Assembly: GCA_025331445.1 (NCBI GenBank)
Contig: JAIWNE010000064.1
Coordinates: 62,001 to 126,000 of the forward strand
Length of the DNA stretch: 64,000 nucleotides
DNA from: Blakeslea trispora
Lineage: Eukaryota > Mucoromycota > Mucoromycetes > Mucorales > Choanephoraceae
Direction: 5' to 3'
Below are positions 42,541 through 54,503 of the stretch, in pieces. Below the pieces are notes generated by a model, which was not told the origin of the DNA, did not search any database, and saw only the letters and a list, made by a program, of their open reading frames with translations. The position numbers were made by a program, and so were the translations under genes. Position 1 is the stretch's first letter. Each line of letters starts with the position of its first letter.

Positions 42541-43377
42541 CTAATTGCATGATCCCTTGATGCATTCTTCTTTGCAGTCCCAGCTGGTAGTACAACATGC
42601 TCCCTTTAGTCCGTTGCCCTTTTTCTTGCCAAGGTAGCCAGACTTGCAAGCAGCAGGAGTTTGTGTAGACTTTTTAGTGACGGTGGTAGACTTCTTGATG
42701 GTAGTGGTGGTACTAGGCTTCTTTGTAGTAGCAGTAGTGGTAGTAGACTTCTTAATAGTGGCAGTGCTTTTCTTGGGTCCGTTACACTTGCCCTTGATGC
42801 ACTCATCCATGCAGTCAGCCTCTGTCTTACAGCAGTCGCCATTGTAGCCGTTGCCTCTCTTTTTGGCAAAAATGGTGTCCTTGTTAGAGCATGCGGGTAC
42901 AGGAAGAGCGGTGGTAGTAGCAGTAGAGGAAGTAGCAGTAGAGGAAGTAGCAGAGGAAGTAGCAGTAGTAGTAGTGGTACTAGTAGTGGTAGTATCGAAA
43001 AGCGAAGGCAAGCTGCAGCGGTAAAGTGCGCCTTCATTAGTTTCCTTATAAGCAGTACAATCATAATGTTTGGAGTCGCCAGTAAACATCATGTAACCAA
43101 GGCTATTAGAATTAGAGCTATCAAAAAAGCCAGCAACAGTAGGAAACGGTCCTCCACTTGGAAGTCTGCAGTGGCCGAAATCGGTAGGATAAGAGTAGGT
43201 AATTGAGCCTTCAGAACTCATTGATGCACACATATAGGTACAGCCAACAATGGTTGTACAGAAAGAATAAGACGCAATGCCTTCAAGAGGTACACGGAAG
43301 TCAACATCAAAGTAAGATTCTGCACTGCAGACTTGAGAAAGGCCGAGAAAAGCAAGAGCTGAAATTGTCAACTTCAT
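42541..43377 (-). CDS. Secreted protein with two Cys-rich modules and Thr/Ser linkers
   Basis: 278 residues, single exon, ATG 43377. A signal peptide is likely (MKLTISALAFLGLSQVCSA). Residues about 20-125 form a unique Cys-containing domain. A Thr/Ser/Ala run follows (about 127-157). Module 1 reads GNGYNGDCCKTEADCMDEC with IKGKCN; a second Thr/Lys linker follows. Module 2 reads GNGLKGACCTTSWDCKEEC with IKGSCN at the C-terminus. Each module has six Cys with a CC pair. The layout resembles secreted wall or substrate-binding proteins with glycosylated linkers; I do not recognise the family. Low-complexity coding keeps other frames open. Confidence 0.8.
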   Translation of the reverse strand: MKLTISALAFLGLSQVCSAESYFDVDFRVPLEGIASYSFCTTIVGCTYMCASMSSEGSITYSYPTDFGHCRLPSGGPFPTVAGFFDSSNSNSLGYMMFTGDSKHYDCTAYKETNEGALYRCSLPSLFDTTTTSTTTTTATSSATSSTATSSTATTTALPVPACSNKDTIFAKKRGNGYNGDCCKTEADCMDECIKGKCNGPKKSTATIKKSTTTTATTKKPSTTTTIKKSTTVTKKSTQTPAACKSGYLGKKKGNGLKGACCTTSWDCKEECIKGSCN

Positions 43378-43390
43378 GTTACAGTGGAAG

Positions 43391-43394
<4 letters not shown>

Positions 43395-43454
<60 letters not shown>
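43395..43454. repeat. (GA)n microsatellite in the 5' leader of the secreted protein gene
   Basis: Thirty GA units lie 18 bases upstream of the ATG, between it and the TATA-like site, so probably in the 5' untranslated leader (as CT in the mRNA). Confidence 0.9.
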
Positions 43455-43458
<4 letters not shown>

Positions 43459-43510
43459 AAATTAATAAATGGAGGGCAAGAGAGGGAAGAAAGTATAAGA
43501 AGAGGTACTG

Positions 43511-43523
43511 TTTATATTTATAC
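43511..43523 (-). promoter_or_regulatory. TATA-like box of the secreted Cys-rich protein gene
   Basis: On the minus strand TGTATAAATATAA lies about 135 bases upstream of the ATG at 43377. Confidence 0.5.
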
Positions 43524-43922
43524 AATTTCAGACTGATATAGAGTCTATATCTTTCAGCAAATCAAAAAAAAATCGCTTCTATTGTTGTCTGTTTTTGCTC
43601 TCTTTTCTTTCTTTTTTGGAATATACCGAGACGACCGACTCCAACCATCGTGGTAGATTGCTTGTTGAAGCGCGTTCCTTTTTGCGTAACGTCTGTTGTC
43701 TCTTTTTTATACAATATGCCGTATCCTCTTTCTCTTGCATTGTACAGAGCACATAGGCTGACCAAAATGCTTTTTGATCATAAAGAAAAATAGCAACAGA
43801 ATGGCAGGTGGATAAAGGAATGAAAAGAAACACAGAGCTATTCATTGCTTTGGCGTACAAAGTTTACAGAGCCAAAACTAGAATAGGCATCCTATACTCA
43901 TTTACAACCAAATGGCGGAAAA
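43524..43922. other. Gap, no gene seen
   Basis: Two overlapping short minus-strand frames have no family features. The left edge of the degenerate Tc1 element probably lies near 43894. Confidence 0.4.
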
Positions 43923-45625
43923 TCAAAAATGAATAGCCAAAGTTGAAAATTGATTGGCCCAAATGGAAAAATGATTTGTCCTTTAGGCTGTAGACAAATG
44001 TCCATAAGTGCTAAATTGACTTGACCTAAAAAATGTCATTGCACAATTGGTGTATGACAATACGAATTTATTGAAAGAAACTGACAAAGCCTGAAATGAT
44101 GCTTTGTTGAAACAGTCGATGATCTGACGCTTGGATTGACTACAGAAACCATAAAGATTGCTAATAAGCACATCATTGCATGCGTCGGCAATTCTGCTAG
44201 ATAAATTCTCCTCTGTCATCAATCTGTCACGCTTCATTTTGCCTTTAGCAATAGCCCAAAATTGCTCAATCATGTTCAATTCAGGTGAATAAGGTGGCAA
44301 GTACATAACCCTATAGCCTCTGCTTTCGATTTTGCGAACTATGGGCTTAGACTTATGAATCGATGCATTGTCAAGGACTAAGTAATGTCCTTTCATGCTC
44401 TTATCGATATCCATTATATCAAGAAGCTCGTCGATAAACTTAACAAAATGAGCAGTTGTAGTGCCTTTGGCTACAGGTTTGTTGCTCATGTCATCTTCCT
44501 CTGTTGAAGGGTCAAATCTGTCGACTTCAGCTGCAGTTCTTTTCTTTCCAGTGCTGGATTTTCTTTTTTTTTCTTAGCAGCCTCTGTCTCTTTTCTTGGA
44601 GGAGGCTTTTCATAACCATAGGAATCACAGCAGATGAATGTATGGCACCGATAACAGTGTGAGAGGGCGATCTAGTTTTTGGCTGCTTTACTACAGCAAT
44701 ACTTCCCGACTTTGATCTAGCCCAGTTGTTTCTCACGTTAATATGCAAACCGGCTTCATCAATAAAAACACAGTTTTCTGAATAATCTAGACCAGAGTCT
44801 TTCCATTTCATGAACCATTCATATATAGTTTGCAGATTTTCTGCTGAATTTCTCACTTCAGCCTCAAAAACGGGCTTCATGATTGTTATTAACATTGTGT
44901 TTCTCAAATGGTTGTTCAAAGTTCTTCGTTAAGCTATCAATAATGTCATCCGATACTAACTGTGGATCGTTGTCGATAAGCTCATAAATGTGCGCATTAT
45001 ATGCAGTCGTAAAGAAGCTTTTCCGTCCAGCGTTCTGTTCTGACCTCTTATAAGCAACTTTCTCGGTTTCATTTTAAGGTACCACCACCTCAAGGCCGTA
45101 CGGTAATTGATATTCAAGTCTTTCACAATTCTACTTACAACACCTCGCTCCACTGACTACTCAAGCATGCGATCAACAAAAGTTTCTCTTGTTAAATCAT
45201 TGTAGTTCTTGTAAGAGGTGGCTTTTCTCAATTATTCATGCTTCGACTGCTTCTTTGTTGAAGTTGGCTCACGAGATTTTTCGGAACGCTTAGCACTCAA
45301 ATACTTTTCTCTGCTGGTAATGTTCTCGAGAATAATGTTAAGATCGCTGGCATCAGTCAAGATGCCTTCTATGGGATCATAGACTTTCTGTCCTCGCTCG
45401 TTGTAGAGGTTGTCAAGTCTGCCTTCGTAAAAAAAAAAAGGTATTCATTGGTTTTAGTTTATAAAAGCACAAATAAGTCGTTGCTTTTACGCCAAGTCAA
45501 TTTAGCACTTATGGACATTTGTCTACAGCCTAAAGGACAAATCATTTTTCCATTTGGGCCAATCAATTTTCAACTTTGGCTATTCATTTTTGAGTTTCAG
45601 CCATTTTTTGATAGGTTTGACTGTA
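43894..45625 (-). mobile_element. Tc1/mariner transposon 2, degenerate gene but good inverted ends
   Basis: Inverted repeats of 101 bases at 43923-44023 and 45493-45593 are nearly perfect (CTTTAGGCTGTAGACAAATG inside). The right side extends outward to a TACAGTCAAACC-type terminus at about 45625. The left outer part is diverged and its end near 43894 is approximate. Confidence 0.82.
43983..45400 (-). pseudogene. Tc1/mariner transposase 2, broken
   Basis: Pieces in order: about 45400-45153 N-terminal (ILTDASDLNIILENI), with a stop before VVSRIVKDLNINYRTALRWW (helix-turn-helix). Next is 44919-44527 with the first catalytic Asp (NCVFIDEAGLHINV). Then, in another phase, 44489-43983 carries LVLDNASIHKS (second Asp) and YLPPYSPELNMIEQFW (third acidic residue). 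At least two stops and one frameshift separate the pieces, so the protein cannot be made. Catalytic residues themselves are kept. Confidence 0.85.
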
Positions 45626-45748
45626 CCTACTTTGCATAACATTTTCAGACTCAAAAACGCCAATTACTGAGATTCAATTTTATTAGAGGTTTTCTCTGTG
45701 TGGCGAATCAAATGTATACATTTGCTCCCTACGTCATCCTATTGTGGC

Positions 45749-45760
45749 TTATATAAATAA
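45749..45760 (+). promoter_or_regulatory. TATA-like box of the U2AF gene
   Basis: TTATATAAATAA lies about 70 bases before the ATG at 45829. Confidence 0.5.
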
Positions 45761-45828
45761 CTTGTTTCACTGCGCGATTTCCCATTTTTTTTTCTTTTTA
45801 GACTTTTGTTCGCATACAAAAAAAAAGA

Positions 45829-46765
45829 ATGGCTGAATACCTTGCTAGTATTTACGGTACTGAAAAGGACAAGTAAGTGAAGCTCTGCTTGAGTAGCTGC
45901 TTCTTTTTGTTTCTCAATTGACTCATACTATCTATTGTTTGCATAAATTAGAGTCAACTGTTCCTTTTATTTCAAGGTAAGTTTTACTTGCAAGCAAAAC
46001 AAACGCGATATTGACTTTTTTTTTTTACTCTATTCCAGATTGGTGCTTGTAGACATGGTGACCGTTGCTCAAGAAAGCATGTCAAGCCTACTTTCTCTCA
46101 AACATTGTTAGTGGCCAACATGTACAAAAATCCTGCACATGATCCTACCAATCACATGAACGAAAACCAACTTCAAACCGATTTCGACTTGTTTTATGAA
46201 GATGTGTTTATGGAACTTGCAAAATTTGGCGAAGTTGAAGAGATGGTAGTGTGTGATAATGTAGGCGATCATTTAGTAGGCAATGTCTATTGTCAGTTCC
46301 GTCTAGAAGAATCAGCAGGCAATGCAGTAACCAGCTTAAACAATCGATTCTACGCAGGTAAGAAAATGGCAAATGATTATTTATTTGAATTTATGCGTGT
46401 CTTATATGTCGTGTTTTATAGGTCGTCCTATATATGCAGAGTTATCACCAGTAACTGATTTCCGAGAAGCTTGTTGTAGACAACACGAAATTTCAGAATG
46501 TAATCGTGGCGGCTTTTGTAACTTTATGCATTTGAAACATCCTTCACGTCAGTTGCGTAGAGAGCTATATGAAGGTCAACGTTTAGATGTCAGAGAAAAG
46601 CGCCGAGAAGATGTTCGACACGATGATGATGACAGAAGAGCTCGAGACAGAGATCGTGGCAGAGACCGAGAAAGAGACCGCGATAGAGAAAGAGACCGAG
46701 GAGATAGAGATCGTGATAGAGACCGAGGAGAGCGAGAATACCCTGAAGAAAGAATGGATTACTAA
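45829..46765 (+). CDS. U2AF1: U2AF small subunit (splicing factor)
   Basis: Exons 45829-45872, 45952-45976, 46039-46357, 46422-46765 give 243 residues. U2AF small subunit binds the AG at the 3' splice site together with the large subunit, in the nucleus. Visible domains: CCCH zinc finger 1 at C18, C27, C33, H37; an atypical RRM (about 46-140, with [12 protein letters not shown] and GNVYCQF); zinc finger 2 at C148, C156, C162, H166; then an Arg/Asp/Glu-rich tail (about 190-243) in place of an RS domain. Length and domain order match the family. The next gene is convergent, with 123 bases between the stops. Confidence 0.97.
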
Positions 46766-46888
46766 GTTTATTTATTGAAATATGCATCTACATACAGAAA
46801 AATAATAAAAAAAAAGTAAAATAATTACACACCAATGCAAACAGTAAGGTTTCATAACACACGTTTTTTTATTTGTTTAATCAATTTC

Positions 46889-49266
46889 TTAATTGTGATT
46901 GCTCTCAGTATCACCATCCATCACATCATTAAACAAAGAACCGATTTGACTGTTGTTATAGTCAGTACCCACAATAGGATCAGATAAACTAGCTCTTAAA
47001 GTGCCAATGGGTTGTTTTGGCAATTGCATTGTTTTGGGAGTGCGTCCAATAAGGCCCGATTTTCGACTGGTCTTTTGTACAAGTTCAAAAAACTGTTGCT
47101 CATCAAAGTATTTCAGTATTTGCCATGTTGGATTGAGAAATGACAACTTTCGCTCAAGAAAGGAAAGTGGCTCTAACAATAAAAACTCAAGTGTAAGAAG
47201 ACATTTTTTTTTCTTGGTGCATTCAAACTTTCTTACTTTTGCCAATCCCGCCTTGAGATTTGATACCATGAAGTGCTTTTGAGGGTGGCGCTAACAATCC
47301 TTTATGACCTTGTTCTATAGGCTCTTTTCCTTTTTCAATTCTGCAGATGTTTCGAGCAATACATACACCAGCAATGGTGGCAGCATAAGCAGTTTTCTCT
47401 TCCACAACATTAGTTACATCTCCACCAGCAAAAATATGATTGTATTTCCAATGAGCAACCTGAAGTGTAGGACGAACTCGTATAAGACCATAATGGTCAA
47501 CACATGTTTCTAATGAAGGTTTGTTTGTGCTATCTTTCATAAAGCTCGAATTAACCTTGACACCTGTTGCCACAAGTATTGTATATTCCCGGCTAGAGTA
47601 TACTCGCCCACTAGATCCATAGTATATATCCACCTCATCCATGCCAACTAATGTGATACGTTCGTTCAAAATAATAGCGACACCTAAGCTTGTTAAAAAG
47701 TCCATTGCTTTCTTTCTCTGTTTCTCGCTAGAGCGAGGTATAATTCTGTCTTGTGATTCAACAAGAAGAATATTTTTCTTTGGGTGGTGTTCCTGCTGAG
47801 CAATAGACGCTGCAAGCTCACAGCCTACAAGATCTGAGCCTAAAATGAATAGCTGTGAATATCGAGTTTTAAATCTTTCTTGAACTAGTCCTACCTACGA
47901 TAAGTATATTGGTTGCATTTTTAATATTATCTGCTACTTTTTTCAGTCCTGTTGCTCGATAAATGGAAGAGTGATCAGTGGACTTTAATTGGCCTGTATA
48001 TGAGCTCCCTGTTGCGATGACTAAATAATCAAACTGAATCTGAAACAATGATAAAGAGGTCAATCAACATGAGAAGAAAAAGCACATATAGAGAGAGGAA
48101 GGTGCGTGCGTGTGTGTGATAAATGTGCTGATTAAAATAAAGAGGGATAGGCCATACACCTATATTTCTTTTTTCTTTTCTCTGTAAAGAACTGCATTAC
48201 CTCTTCTGAATTCACTTTTACACATTTAGCATCATGACAAATATCTTTTGCATAACCGATGATAACTCTTCCATTCTTCACATGAGAGCTATGAGGGAAT
48301 CGAAGTGAGCCTGATTTCTCAGGATGAGTTATTTTTGAAAGTATCTGAGGTGTGTACTCAAATGAGTCTAATGCTGAATGATTAACATATGCTATGAAAT
48401 CCTGCAGAATCAAGTCTACCTTTGGTATCGATCAGAGTAACATGAAATAAGGGCATAGGGTCAAGTAGAGATGCCACCGTGAAACCCTAATGTTTTTTTG
48501 TTATTGCTGTTTCAATTGTTCAAAACTTACTTTAGACTTACAGCAAACCCGCCTCCAATAATAAGAATGCGTTTTTGCAAGGAATTTGTGAGTTTATTGT
48601 TTGTTCTAAGCCTTCTAAAACTATAACATTTTTGTGAGAAATAAAACTGTCAAAATGAAACAAAGAAAAATCAAGCAAGGTGTCTATTCTAGGAAAAGAA
48701 TCTCACGTTTCCAATGTATGTGGCACTGACAAAAACTGGTCTAGTTCTTCTGACTGTTTTTCATAAAACACATTATAATCAGTATGTATTCATTCTTGTT
48801 AGCATTTGATCAATTCTAACATAACCAGCATACAAGCAAAAATAATACTTCTTGTTCTGCTTCATGTAAAATATCTAAAGCTTCTTCTTGATCTAAGGCT
48901 GCCCATCGAGACAATCTAACATTTGATTCGACAGATTGCTGCGTTGTTATGTCTAATTGTAAGAAAGCCCCTTGTTTTATAAATGATGTGTAAATTCTAT
49001 CTTGACAAAGAATGGTATTTCCTAATAAGAACATTTTATATATATATATATATATATAAAAGCTTAATTCGATCTTGTGGCTACCTAAATAATGTATCTT
49101 CTATTTCCTTTGAACAGTCTTCTTCATGTCGAAGTTGATTGATGGCTTCAACAAAAAGCAAATTTCTTTGTTTGTCTTTCTTGATCAGATAATTCTCAAA
49201 CAAATTCAACAGACCAGGTTCCTGTAGAACATCTTTCAGTTTGAATTCTTCTAGAAAGTTGTTCAT
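46889..49266 (-). CDS. RGS domain fused to FAD/NAD(P) oxidoreductase (AIFM2/FSP1-like)
   Basis: Nine exons: 49266-49085, 48996-48834, 48753-48707, 48620-48542, 48486-48420, 48367-48201, 48039-47895, 47839-47237, 47172-46889. All phases agree and the frame is 578 residues. Residues 1 to about 130 look like an RGS domain (LLNLFENYLIKKDKQRNLLF, RIYTSFIKQGAFLQLDI, ALDILHEAEQEV, LDQFLSV). From about 148 comes a pyridine nucleotide-disulphide oxidoreductase. It has ILIIGGGFAGFTVASLL (FAD site, GGGFA at 153-157), DYLVIATGSSY, a second dinucleotide site (ILIVGSDLVGCELAASI) and NHIFAGGDVTNVVEEKTAY. No ATG separates the halves. RGS domains speed GTP hydrolysis on G-alpha; AIFM2-like enzymes pass electrons to quinones. 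The combined function is unknown. Confidence 0.85.
49036..49057. repeat. (TA)n tract in intron 1 of the RGS-oxidoreductase gene
   Basis: About eleven TA units lie inside the first intron and extend its length. Confidence 0.8.
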
Positions 49267-51277
49267 TCCTTGTGGATATTGATTTTCTTCTTCTTTGTAT
49301 TGTTATTAAACAAACTAAAACGAAGAAAGGGGGGTATATAGTAAGTTTGATTTCAAGTTATTTTCAGAGCGTTCTTTACAAATTTGAAAAATCAGTGTCA
49401 TACGGTTTTTTTTAGAGAGCTACTCGTACGATTTTGTTTCATCTTAATATGGAAAATCTGCCTTCGTATGGTCTTGTAGTCGACTTTATTCATCAAGTCA
49501 AATACAATTTTGCTCTTATGTTCTCAAAGACTAGTGTGTGGCAATTTCAATCTATTTAGAGACCTTCGCAATTATGGTTGCAAGATCAATTATTAGAAAA
49601 TGAGATGGGCAAATTCTATTCTACTTGCTACACGAAAAAGGCTTACTAGGCAGTTGAGTCTTTTTTCCTTTGTGTGAATTAAAAGAATGTGCTTTGTAAG
49701 CAACATTGCTAAACGAAATTTGTTTCAAAAATAGGCATTCTATTTTTTCACTTTGACATAGGCGAGATGTTCTTGCACAACTTAGTAGACTGTTTCTTAA
49801 AAAAATGTTGGCTAGTCCACCTGAAGCAACATCATTTTTGAAGCTCTGGCCTTTCAAAATCCATAGGATTGCATATCTTTGTCTTTTGCAACAAACACTA
49901 AATACTTGCTTTTAACAAACACACTTGTGTTGCAATTGAAGCAAATTTCGTTTCATTTGGTCTTGAAATAAGTGTTTACACCTTGTACATCCTTTTCTTT
50001 ACAAAATCAGCATCTCAAACTGACATGCAGTAGGTACTTGAATGAATGACTAGAAAGAAGGGGGCATGGTGACTATATGATGTACTGATTTTTAAGTCAT
50101 ATAATAAAGGTTTATAGTTTAGTTAGATTGCAATAATTTATGATTTGATCTAATTCTTGATAGAAAATCAAACATGTTAATGTTCGAAGACAAGTTTTAT
50201 TAGAGAGGATAATGTCTTTCAAAAGAAAAAAAATTGAATGCAAGATATTTTTCTTTTTGAAGCTTTCATTGCTACATATTCAAGGGGTGCATGTTTAGTG
50301 AAGAAACAACTCGTTAGATGAACACTTGAGAACTAACTGGTTTTTTATTGCTTTTTTATACATTAATTTGAGAAGACAGCCAACATGTTTTATTTAGAGC
50401 TATTGAAGCCGGATGCAGTTGCTATACTACGTTAACATGCATGCATGATGCACAGCATCTATCGAATCCAGACTGTAACAGTAGAAGAGCTCATTCTCAC
50501 TCATACATATACTGCAATGTATACTTTGTTAAGTCCAATGTACTATGATAGGAGTACTTTTGAATTCAATCTTTGATAAAACCAATTAAGAATTCATATG
50601 GGGAATAAAAGAAATCAAAGCCAATGGTATATTGAGAGAATTTTTAAAGTGCTTCAATTAATTCCTTGAACTCAAAGACTCAATAGCAAATTCAATCCCT
50701 CCCTCTTTTTCTTTATAAGAAACACAGCCCTCCCCCCCCCCCCCCCCTGTATGAGGTGGCTAAAAAATCGTTATGTTTAGGAGATACTTTAGGGCTCGGA
50801 TCGTTTGTTGTTAGGGTAAATCTCAGAAAAACTGCGTAAGCGAAAGGTTATTTCCGGATGTAGTCACAGCATACTTGCATGAATCGATACCTTCCATGCA
50901 AGCGGTTTTGGAAGTTGTTGCCCTAAAACTTTATTTTCTTTTTCTTTTTTTCATTTCTTTGCACCAAGTCTTGATGAAAGAAGGGGGGATAGAGTACATC
51001 TGTTGAGAACATCTTGAGATGGATAGCTCACTCAGGAATGAATTTTTTTTCAAAAGAATAAACAGCTTGCTAATGAATTTCATTTTGTAGTATCATAGGC
51101 CATTCATAGAATCAAAGATTTTGATCTTTTTATAAAATACAATACGCTGAAACTCTGTTAAAGTGCTGTTGCTTGACCGTTTGAAAGCCAAAAAAAAAGA
51201 ATCAAGACTGCAAATTCATTATTGAATAAATAACACATTAAATCTATTTATTAAAGCTCTTTTTATATCATAAAGTA
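49267..51277. other. 2-kb intergenic stretch
   Basis: No coding frame with support. It holds the promoter of the RGS-oxidoreductase gene at its left end and the 3' flank of the deacetylase at its right. A poly-C run lies at about 50731-50747. A TGCATG patch recurs near 50438-50450 and 50878-50905. Confidence 0.5.
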
Positions 51278-52247
51278 CTATTTATAAGCTGGTGAATCTG
51301 CACATTGAGCGACAGTTGCAAACTGGAAACCTTTGCTTCTGAAGGTCTTGATCATTTCTTCAGCTAATTCATACGCTGTTTGATAATGCACCTAAGCATC
51401 ATATGAATAAAACATCAATTAGCTTTTTCTTTTATAATAGAAGGAAACACTGCTTACATCATGACTTAAAACAATAGGACCTTCACCAGTTACACCGTCT
51501 TTATAAGAATCTTCAATGTTCTTCATTTCTTCTGCCAAATTGTGTGACACATAATCAAAGGTATCCGTTGACCATAAAGCTACTGTATAACCCATATTCG
51601 CAAGTCTTCTCTCCACTCTATCGTCTGTTGAGCCATATGGTGGTCTAATAACTAAATGAAAAAAAGAAAGTAACAGGCAAGGCAAATTAGCAAGTGCAAT
51701 ATTATTTGACCTCTTCTTTTGTTTGATGTACGTACAAGCAGGTCTAATTTGAAAAAAAAATAGTGTTAAATGATGGATAGGTAAACAAAGACATCAATCA
51801 AACTTACTTCACACCAATGGCAGAATTAATGGCGTTTTCCAATGATGTAACTTCAGAGTCAAATTCTCTACCACGTAGTGTAGTAAGATCTTTATGAGAC
51901 CAAGTATGGCTTGCAATTTGATGTCCATCATTATAGGCTGACTTTAAGATGCCTTGTGCCTCTGTATCATCCAATGAACTAACATTGCAAGGTGTAAGCC
52001 AAGGAACTGTCCAGCGTATAAATACTTACAGAAAATTTTTACCATTCACAAAGAATGTTACTGGTACACCTTCTCTCTTTAAGATATCAAGCATATGGGG
52101 TGTATGAATATTGGGTCCGTCATCAAAAGTAAGAGCAACATATCCAGGTTTACAGTTTTGAATCACGTTTTGAGCAGATATACAACTATTTGCCATAAGA
52201 AACACCATGAGGCCAGTTGTGAGCACGTTAGATAATGAATACTTCAT
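51278..52247 (-). CDS. Secreted polysaccharide (chitin) deacetylase
   Basis: Exons 52247-52030, 51978-51808, 51743-51736 (8 nt), 51651-51458, 51391-51278; 234 residues. The N-terminus is a signal peptide (MKYSLSNVLTTGLMVFLMAN, cleavage after SCISA). NodB-fold motifs: TFDDGP (catalytic Asp and metal Asp), HTWSH (metal His pair), RPPYGS (Arg and groove), ALWSTDTFDY, and IVLSHD. Such enzymes turn chitin into chitosan, the main wall polymer of Mucorales, or trim other acetylated glycans at the cell surface. It lacks the C-terminal Ser/Thr-rich or GPI part of longer fungal deacetylases. Exact substrate unknown. Confidence 0.92.
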
Positions 52248-53589
52248 TTTGTATAGTAAAAAGGGTAAGATGTGATTTTGCAAGACTGAGGAGACAGAGA
52301 AAGGAAGATCAAACAGGTAAAAAAGAATGGACGACAAGAATAAAGATAGTTCCAAATGCATTATTTATATAGTAATCAAATCCTTTCTGTTTTTCTGACA
52401 TTTGCCTCTTTCCCTTTTCGGTCTGTATGATCAAACATCTTGTTTTTAAAAAAAAAAAAGCAACAAAAAACCCAGAAAAAATGTAGTGAAGATCTAAGGG
52501 GTGTTAAAACACAAAATAATAACAAAAAAAAGAGTGGAGAATTTGTTACCTAGAAACAGGAAATCTAGGAGAAGACTTAATGCTACACTCAAGGATAAAA
52601 GCATTTTCCAAAATGTGCATTGAAAAAAAAAAAGGGGAAGTGAATAAGAACAGAAAAGAAGATTTGCTTCCTTGTTATGGCCTTTGAAATATGTTTGTAT
52701 ACAAGATTTCATAGTTTGTACAAAGGGTCTTTTTAACCCCCTTCACAACAGCAAAGACAACAATCCACAAATTTCTGACAAAGAAACAAGAAGAGACGAT
52801 AGTATAATTGCAATTGTTCATCAAGTAATCTTTGTTAATTCAAACCTTATTTTGGCTCTAAGATGTACTCTTAAAGAGACAGACTGGAGATTCTTTACGG
52901 CCGTCTTAACCGGCATCTCTCTCAATTCCTTCTTTCATCATCAAAATTGCAATTGTTCCGGCTTACCTAAACATAAATTAAATCAAGAACAAGTAGCTTA
53001 GATAATGTCCTATAGGTCATACATCCTACATAGTCAGAAAAAATAAGAATGCCTTATGTTTTATGTGATCTTTAGCTATTCGCTTCAACCATAGGCGGGT
53101 TCTCTCTGTTATACCAATATCAGTTTCTTTATGACAACTTTGCGCTCATATATCAAATGATACCAGCTATATTGTTTTTTTTTATGCCGAACATGCCAGC
53201 AGTATGTTATTTAGAAAAAAAATGATTTTCTTTTTAGGCCAACTCATGCAGTCTGTCCTGTGATGCACATCTATCCAGTCATATCAAAGATTTCTTTAAG
53301 CAGTAGCATATCAAATTCATTACCGCTAATTTTTTTGTTATTCAAGTAATCAACAAATCCTCATGATCGATGCCTCATTGAAGTGCCCCCCCCCCCTTGT
53401 TCAGCAAGATCAGCAATGATCAGCCAAATAAAGTCCTGGTAAGTTATAAAGACATAGTAGTTGTCATTTCCTTGCATGTACTCTTCTTGAGTTTTTGTTT
53501 TATTCTAGTCATTGCTCAACCCTTTTTTCTATTTGCAATGATGAGTAATTACTATATCGAATACAGATGCCTTGAACAGTTTAATAAAA

Positions 53590-53631
<42 letters not shown>

Positions 53632-54503
53632 TGTTGACTTTATCGTAAAATATAAAGCTTAAGTCTGCATTGTAAGCTAATCCTATATCTTTTAAAAAAA
53701 ACTTACATGCAGCAGCCGAAAAATTACATAGAATGCTTAAAAAGAAACGGTATCAATACTATCTCGCTTTATTTGTTAAACAATCCAATCGTACGTAGAT
53801 CCTCTAAATAAAGTTTCCAATTTCTACCGCTATGTTTTTTATGCATGCGAAGACCCAATCAATGAGCTTCCAAAAAACGCACACACACACACACTTTTCC
53901 CGCTTTCGTAAAGATGTCGATTGCTTGTTTCTTCTTGAAGACATTACGCTTTCCAACAAGAAGGGAGATAAATGTATCACTGAAGTGATTGCCAAACACA
54001 GATAATCTATTTTTCAAATGCCACTAGACTAGTATTGATATTGATTCCATCTTTTGAGTGGATTTTTTTTGTATAATTTAGGTTGAGCTTTTCCTATTGT
54101 CTGGATTGACAACATTGAATCACTACTGCCTCATTACCCTTTTCGATTTTTATGATTGCTTCTCGATTGAAGGCTATCTGGTCATTTAGATTTGGCGTTT
54201 ATTTGTTGCTGAAATCGCTATAATGAATACGTAGAAAGATGTATAAATATCACATTCACTCTAGATAACTTATCGTCATCTCTACCTGTCGTGTCAGTCA
54301 TCCCTATGGAATTTTATACGTTACTGTTGAAAATTGTAGAGCGTATTCTTTGACTCAATAAAGCTTTGTTTATTTTTTTTTCTTCTACTAATAGTGTCGC
54401 AAAAAAAAAGACTAGAGCTCAAGTAGATAATTTCACAATACATCATTTAGGCAATGTTGCATACATGTTTTATTATAGCGTGTCTCTCTCACTATTCTAG
54501 TAT
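52248..54503. other. 2.2-kb intergenic stretch
   Basis: Carries the deacetylase promoter and the 3' flank of the adaptin gene. Simple repeats: poly-C near 53385-53396, poly-T of about 37 at 53591-53627, and (AC)n near 53879-53894. No gene supported. Confidence 0.5.
52363..52372 (-). promoter_or_regulatory. TATA-like box of the deacetylase gene
   Basis: CTATATAAAT on the minus strand lies about 116 bases before the ATG at 52247. Confidence 0.5.

Noticed and set aside
42606..43206. Overlapping frames on both strands across the secreted Cys-rich protein
   Set aside because: Thr/Ser repeat coding keeps other frames open. Only the frame with signal peptide and ordered Cys is convincing.
53397..53648. 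83-codon + strand frame ending in a Phe run
   Set aside because: Ends in a poly-T tract; no family features.
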